This document shows positions 60,958 to 64,000 of a stretch of 64,000 nt of DNA, in pieces; the stretch's first letter is position 1, and every line of letters begins with the position of its first letter. Source of the stretch: Congzhengia minquanensis (GTDB taxonomy: Bacteria > Bacillota > Clostridia > UBA1381 > UBA9506); the NCBI RefSeq assembly GCF_014384785.1, contig NZ_JACRSU010000001.1, positions 1 through 64,000 of the forward strand. Reading direction: 5' to 3'. Below the pieces are notes generated by a model that worked only from the letters and a program-made list of their open reading frames with translations, did not search any database and was not told the DNA's origin. The position numbers and the translations under genes were made by a program.

Positions 60958-62146
60958 TAAATATATTCTTTCATCTTATCAGTATCTGCGAATTCTTTCG
61001 CACGTTTCAAACAGCCTTCCAAGCAAACCGCTTTTTTCTCACAAATATTCCTAACAGCCGATATCAACCCTATAATATCTTCCTTCTCTGCAAAAATGCC
61101 GCTACTCGCATCAAGACACTCCGGGCATCCTCCAGTTTTGAATGTTTACAACAGGCGTTCCACATAAAAGGCTCTCTATGCTTACCATACCAAACATCTC
61201 TTCTCCCGTCGGATTGAGGAAAACATCTGCCACTGAATAAATCTCAGCCAATTGCTTTTGATTAGATGTTCTATGAATCGAAATAATATTAGCCGGCAAT
61301 TTTATCAACAGCTGCATTTGTTCCAACTAGCATAATTTTATAGTTATTAGACAAGCATACCTCAAAGCTTAATAAACACATCCAGTCCCTTTAATTTACT
61401 CCATCCAATCACTACTCCTAAGAGAAGATACTCCCCCCCCCCCCAGATTTTGGAGTAATGCCATGTGTCTCACGGAAATCACTCTCAGTCGGCTTGAATA
61501 CATTCAAATCAATTCCATTATTAATTACTTTCACAGGATAATCGGACAGGAATGATTGTTTCACTAAATCTGCCAGCCATTGTGAAGGCGTTACAATCGT
61601 CATGTTCTCTATTCCTGTAAACCATTTTTTCTTCAATCGATACATCAGTTTGGTTTGATCAACATATGCCTGCGGATATAATCTATATTGCTCACAATCA
61701 TAACATCCTGTTTTCCATTTATTACACTTTACCATGGTAAAGTGTGGACATTGCCCGGTAAACGACCAGCAATCGTGCAGTGTCCATACCGTGCGGATGT
61801 TATGTTTCTTGATATAATGAAACAGCATAGGAAGATTTATGTACCAAAAGTGCAGGTTGTGCAAATGTATGATGTCTGGATTTATCTTCGTGATTTCTTT
61901 TAATAATTTGTATGTCCCAAGAAGCGAAAAACAACCATTTAAGCCTGTTATTTGGGATAATACAACATGTACAGCATTCTCCAAATAACTTCCAAATGGA
62001 ATGGCAATAGCTTCAGCTTTATTGTCTTTCCATTTCCTGCAGTAACACTGTGCCATATTCCCTGTCAGATTTGCATAATGCGTTATATCTTTCATAATGT
62101 GTCCAGTACTTCCATACGGAACGGAATTAATAGAAACAATTTTCAT
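60958..62146 (-). pseudogene. GT4 glycosyltransferase interrupted by a G12 tract and frameshifts
   Basis: The N-terminal half is intact from ATG 62146 (MKIVSINSVPYGSTGHIMKD, LHNLHFWYINLPMLFHYIKK, VWTLHDCWSFTGQCPHFTMV, WLADLVKQSFLSDYPVKVIN). It ends at residue ~242 after a run of 12 G on the coding strand, which throws the frame out. The next frame resumes YLLLGVVIGWSKLKGLDVFI, the start of the donor domain. Further frameshifts follow near 61385, 61305 and 61140 (QLAEIYSVADVFLNP, then CPECLDASSGIFAEKEDI), ending TAG 60960-60958. So the C-terminal half is decayed although the N-terminal half could still be made as a 242-aa product. Confidence 0.85.
61433..61444. repeat. Homopolymer C12 (G12 on the coding strand)
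   Basis: Twelve consecutive C at the exact boundary of the two GT-B domains. Reading frame A gives four Gly and stops soon after; 10 or 13 G would restore the reading frame into the donor domain. Confidence 0.95.
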
Positions 62147-62160
62147 TGATAATGTCTCCT

Positions 62161-63390
62161 CTACTTCTCTCTATGTAAGCTGACATCAATCATGTCAACA
62201 ACTTTTTTCATCTGTACGTTACTGGCCTTATGATCGAGCACATACATTTGTGCCTTTTTTCCAATCATATTCAATTCTTTTTGCTCCATCTTCATTACCA
62301 TGGGCAAAGCCTTCTTAAAAGAATCTGTTTGAAATCTTTCCGGCGTAAGAAGATAATCCGCATAAATTGGATCCATTCCGGGCAAAAGATTCATAAATAC
62401 AGGTCTTCCAGACAGCATATATTCCATCGTCTTAGACGGGAATGAATATTTCGCATCTATTCCATCTACCGGACGCGGATTAACAAGTATCGTTGCTTCC
62501 CTCTGCAGCTTCAATATCTCTGGCATTTGCAGAGTTCCAAGGAATACTATGTTAGATTGTTCCTTTTCCGCTTTTTTTACTTCATCCTCCGCGTTTCCAC
62601 TACCGGCGATAATCAGTTTCCAGTCCTCACTTTCCTCACAGCAAAATGCCGATAATAACTCGCAAATTCCATATTCTCTGTGCAATGAACCTGTATATAC
62701 CATCGTTTTACCGCTGTTCTCAATAGCATCCTCAAATTTATTCTTCACAGAATACAATCCATCTATCACACAGTAGGGTTTCCGTCCAACTTTCAACATA
62801 TCTTTCATCTGTTCCGTTAACAATACAAAGGAATCAGCTGCCGACAAATAAAAGTCCAAATGTTTAAGATTATAAGCTATTGTTAACTTGCTGTATAAAT
62901 CCTTTCGTTCTCCATAATGAGCCAAAAGGCTTGGAATATCAGGGACTATCAAACACGCATGAAATGAAAATCCTCTTTTTTTTAATTTATATACTGCGCT
63001 CATCATTGGATAACTCAAAGTATAAATAAAGACTATCTTCCTTTTCTCATCGTAATTTTTCACTAGCCATCGTTTTAAACATGCATAAAACTGTCTAGCC
63101 TGATCAAATTGCCGTATGCCACGTATATTAATGAAACCCAGTCCAATATCGTTTGCCCCATTACAGTGTCTCCATGAGAAACTTTTCACTTTTTTGTATT
63201 CATACTTAGGATATGTCGGAAGAAAATACGCACTTATCAAATCTACCGGACATTTTAAATTGCTTTCCAAACCTTCTATCATGTTCCACTGATGCAGATT
63301 CGCCGCAAACGATAGCTTTCCATGGCTATATTGGAATAGTTCGACCTGTATTTCCTTAGGATATAAACCTCCCAAAAAGATACATTTCAT
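62161..63390 (-). CDS. Glycosyltransferase family 4
   Basis: 409-aa GT-B enzyme. It begins KCIFLGGLYPKEIQVELFQY, with a long hydrophobic-free N-terminal domain. The donor half shows KTMVYTGSLHREYGICELLS then DWKLIIAGSGNAEDEVKKAE, and the EX7E-like segment LVNPRPVDGIDAKYSFPSKT followed by MEYMLSGRPVFMNLLPGMDP. The usual first E is replaced by D/Y-containing residues, as in a subgroup of capsule enzymes. ATG 63390 has GAGAGGT eight bases ahead; ATG 63405 is upstream without a good site. The acceptor is unknown. Confidence 0.85.
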   Translation of the reverse strand: MKCIFLGGLYPKEIQVELFQYSHGKLSFAANLHQWNMIEGLESNLKCPVDLISAYFLPTYPKYEYKKVKSFSWRHCNGANDIGLGFINIRGIRQFDQARQFYACLKRWLVKNYDEKRKIVFIYTLSYPMMSAVYKLKKRGFSFHACLIVPDIPSLLAHYGERKDLYSKLTIAYNLKHLDFYLSAADSFVLLTEQMKDMLKVGRKPYCVIDGLYSVKNKFEDAIENSGKTMVYTGSLHREYGICELLSAFCCEESEDWKLIIAGSGNAEDEVKKAEKEQSNIVFLGTLQMPEILKLQREATILVNPRPVDGIDAKYSFPSKTMEYMLSGRPVFMNLLPGMDPIYADYLLTPERFQTDSFKKALPMVMKMEQKELNMIGKKAQMYVLDHKASNVQMKKVVDMIDVSLHREK

Positions 63391-63405
63391 TAGAACACCT
63401 CTCAA

Positions 63406-64000
63406 CTATCTTGTCGTCATTTTCTTATGCAACATCACATATAATCGTATCATAATGAACAGGCGATACTTTACACAGAAAAGAAAAACTTTTTTTGATC
63501 TGCTTAAAATTTTTCTTCCATTTGACTGATACCAATCCGGATAATTCCTTTCATACTCATCAATATATTTTCTTAATTCTCCATTAGCAGCCCTATTTTC
63601 TGTGAGCAGCAGCACCCCTCCATAAAGCAATAATCTGATAGAAGAAATCTGTATTGCAAAATGAAGAGATTTATCTGTATTCTTATAGAGATATGCATAC
63701 ACCTCTGGAAAAACATTTTCTTTGATTCCGTTATGCGATAATGACCCTGCCCTTTGATGAATAAAATATAAGGGTTCCTTGACATACTCAATCACGATAC
63801 CAGGTGTATGCGAAAAAAGCATCGTATAAAAAGCAAAATCTTCGGCTCTCATAAAATGCGGAAAGTAAATAGCATTATCACAGATTGCTGTTCGCTTAAC
63901 ACATTTTCTGATACCCGGTATGCTAAATGCGATAGCCTCTTCTGCTGTAATCTTTCCAGCACCTTTTCCATACATTGAAGATGCCCGCTGTACAACCTTA
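63406..64000 (-). CDS. Glycosyltransferase family 2, C-terminal part (runs off the window)
   Basis: The frame is open to the right edge. The visible part has ASSMYGKGAGKITAEEAIAF, KRTAICDNAIYFPHFMRAED, FAFYTMLFSHTPGIVIEYVK and PLYFIHQRAGSLSHNGIKEN, the region after the DxD site in GT2 enzymes that sets the acceptor pocket (conserved 'ED' near 'RAEDFAFY'). The N-terminal DxD domain is outside the window. The C-terminal tail is basic and hydrophobic (CVKYRLFIMIRLYVMLHKK), possibly membrane contacting. Its stop lies 16 bases before the next gene's ATG. Confidence 0.75.
   Translation of the reverse strand, partial: KVVQRASSMYGKGAGKITAEEAIAFSIPGIRKCVKRTAICDNAIYFPHFMRAEDFAFYTMLFSHTPGIVIEYVKEPLYFIHQRAGSLSHNGIKENVFPEVYAYLYKNTDKSLHFAIQISSIRLLLYGGVLLLTENRAANGELRKYIDEYERNYPDWYQSNGRKILSRSKKVFLFCVKYRLFIMIRLYVMLHKKMTTR

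Overview
The window looks like a chromosomal segment of a low-to-moderate-GC Gram-positive anaerobe of the class Clostridia. The evidence is a WalRK-YycI regulatory system, a PstSCAB-PhoU operon, a LysM/GH18 SleL-type cortex hydrolase (which implies a spore former), strong Shine-Dalgarno sites, frequent TTG/GTG starts, sigma-A promoters with 17-bp spacers, and a ferredoxin-type aldo/keto reductase. I do not recognise the exact species. All functional names rest on motifs and remembered family features; no search was run.

Layout. (1) 1-3.3 kb is a graveyard of accessory genes: a truncated Rhs-type toxin tip with a candidate immunity gene, a second toxin tail with a broken DUF4279-like gene, and the collapsed remains of a response regulator/histidine kinase/ABC permease module, followed by a 43-aa small protein and a small XRE regulator. 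(2) 3.3-4.9 kb holds a CNNM/CorC-type Mg2+ transporter gene. Its leader has a consensus promoter, a short acidic ORF and an intrinsic terminator that overlaps the end of that ORF, which suggests attenuation. (3) 5.0-19.6 kb is an AT-rich exopolysaccharide operon on the minus strand, read from a near-consensus promoter at 19.55 kb. It has two nucleotide-sugar dehydrogenases (first and last genes), four glycosyltransferases, two hexapeptide acyltransferases, a ChbG/YdjC deacetylase, an asparagine-synthase-like protein, an NTP_transf_5 protein, a flippase and a polymerase. (4) 19.6-47.6 kb is mostly housekeeping: L,D-transpeptidase, gapA, cyclophilin, ispE, obgE, yycI-walK-walR, nitroreductase, a D-Ala-D-Ala carboxypeptidase coupled to a degenerate S24-type regulator, a large secreted beta-rich protein, the phosphate operon with a Pho-box-like array, metabolic enzymes, a diguanylate cyclase, five tRNA genes and the spore hydrolase. 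(5) 47.7-64 kb is a second surface-polysaccharide locus on the minus strand. It encodes CapE-CapF-CapG, the UDP-N-acetyl-L-fucosamine pathway, plus polymerase, flippase and several glycosyltransferases. It contains many broken genes and continues past the right edge.

How it fits together. Both polysaccharide loci follow the Wzx/Wzy plan: make the sugar nucleotide, add sugars one by one to a lipid carrier, flip, polymerise. The middle region is the conserved backbone for wall homeostasis and central metabolism. The most interesting items are the acidic leader ORF and terminator before the Mg2+ transporter, the G12 tract that splits a glycosyltransferase next to an intact free-standing C-terminal half, the regulator with lost S24 catalytic residues coupled to dacF, and the asparagine-synthase-like protein in the first polysaccharide operon.
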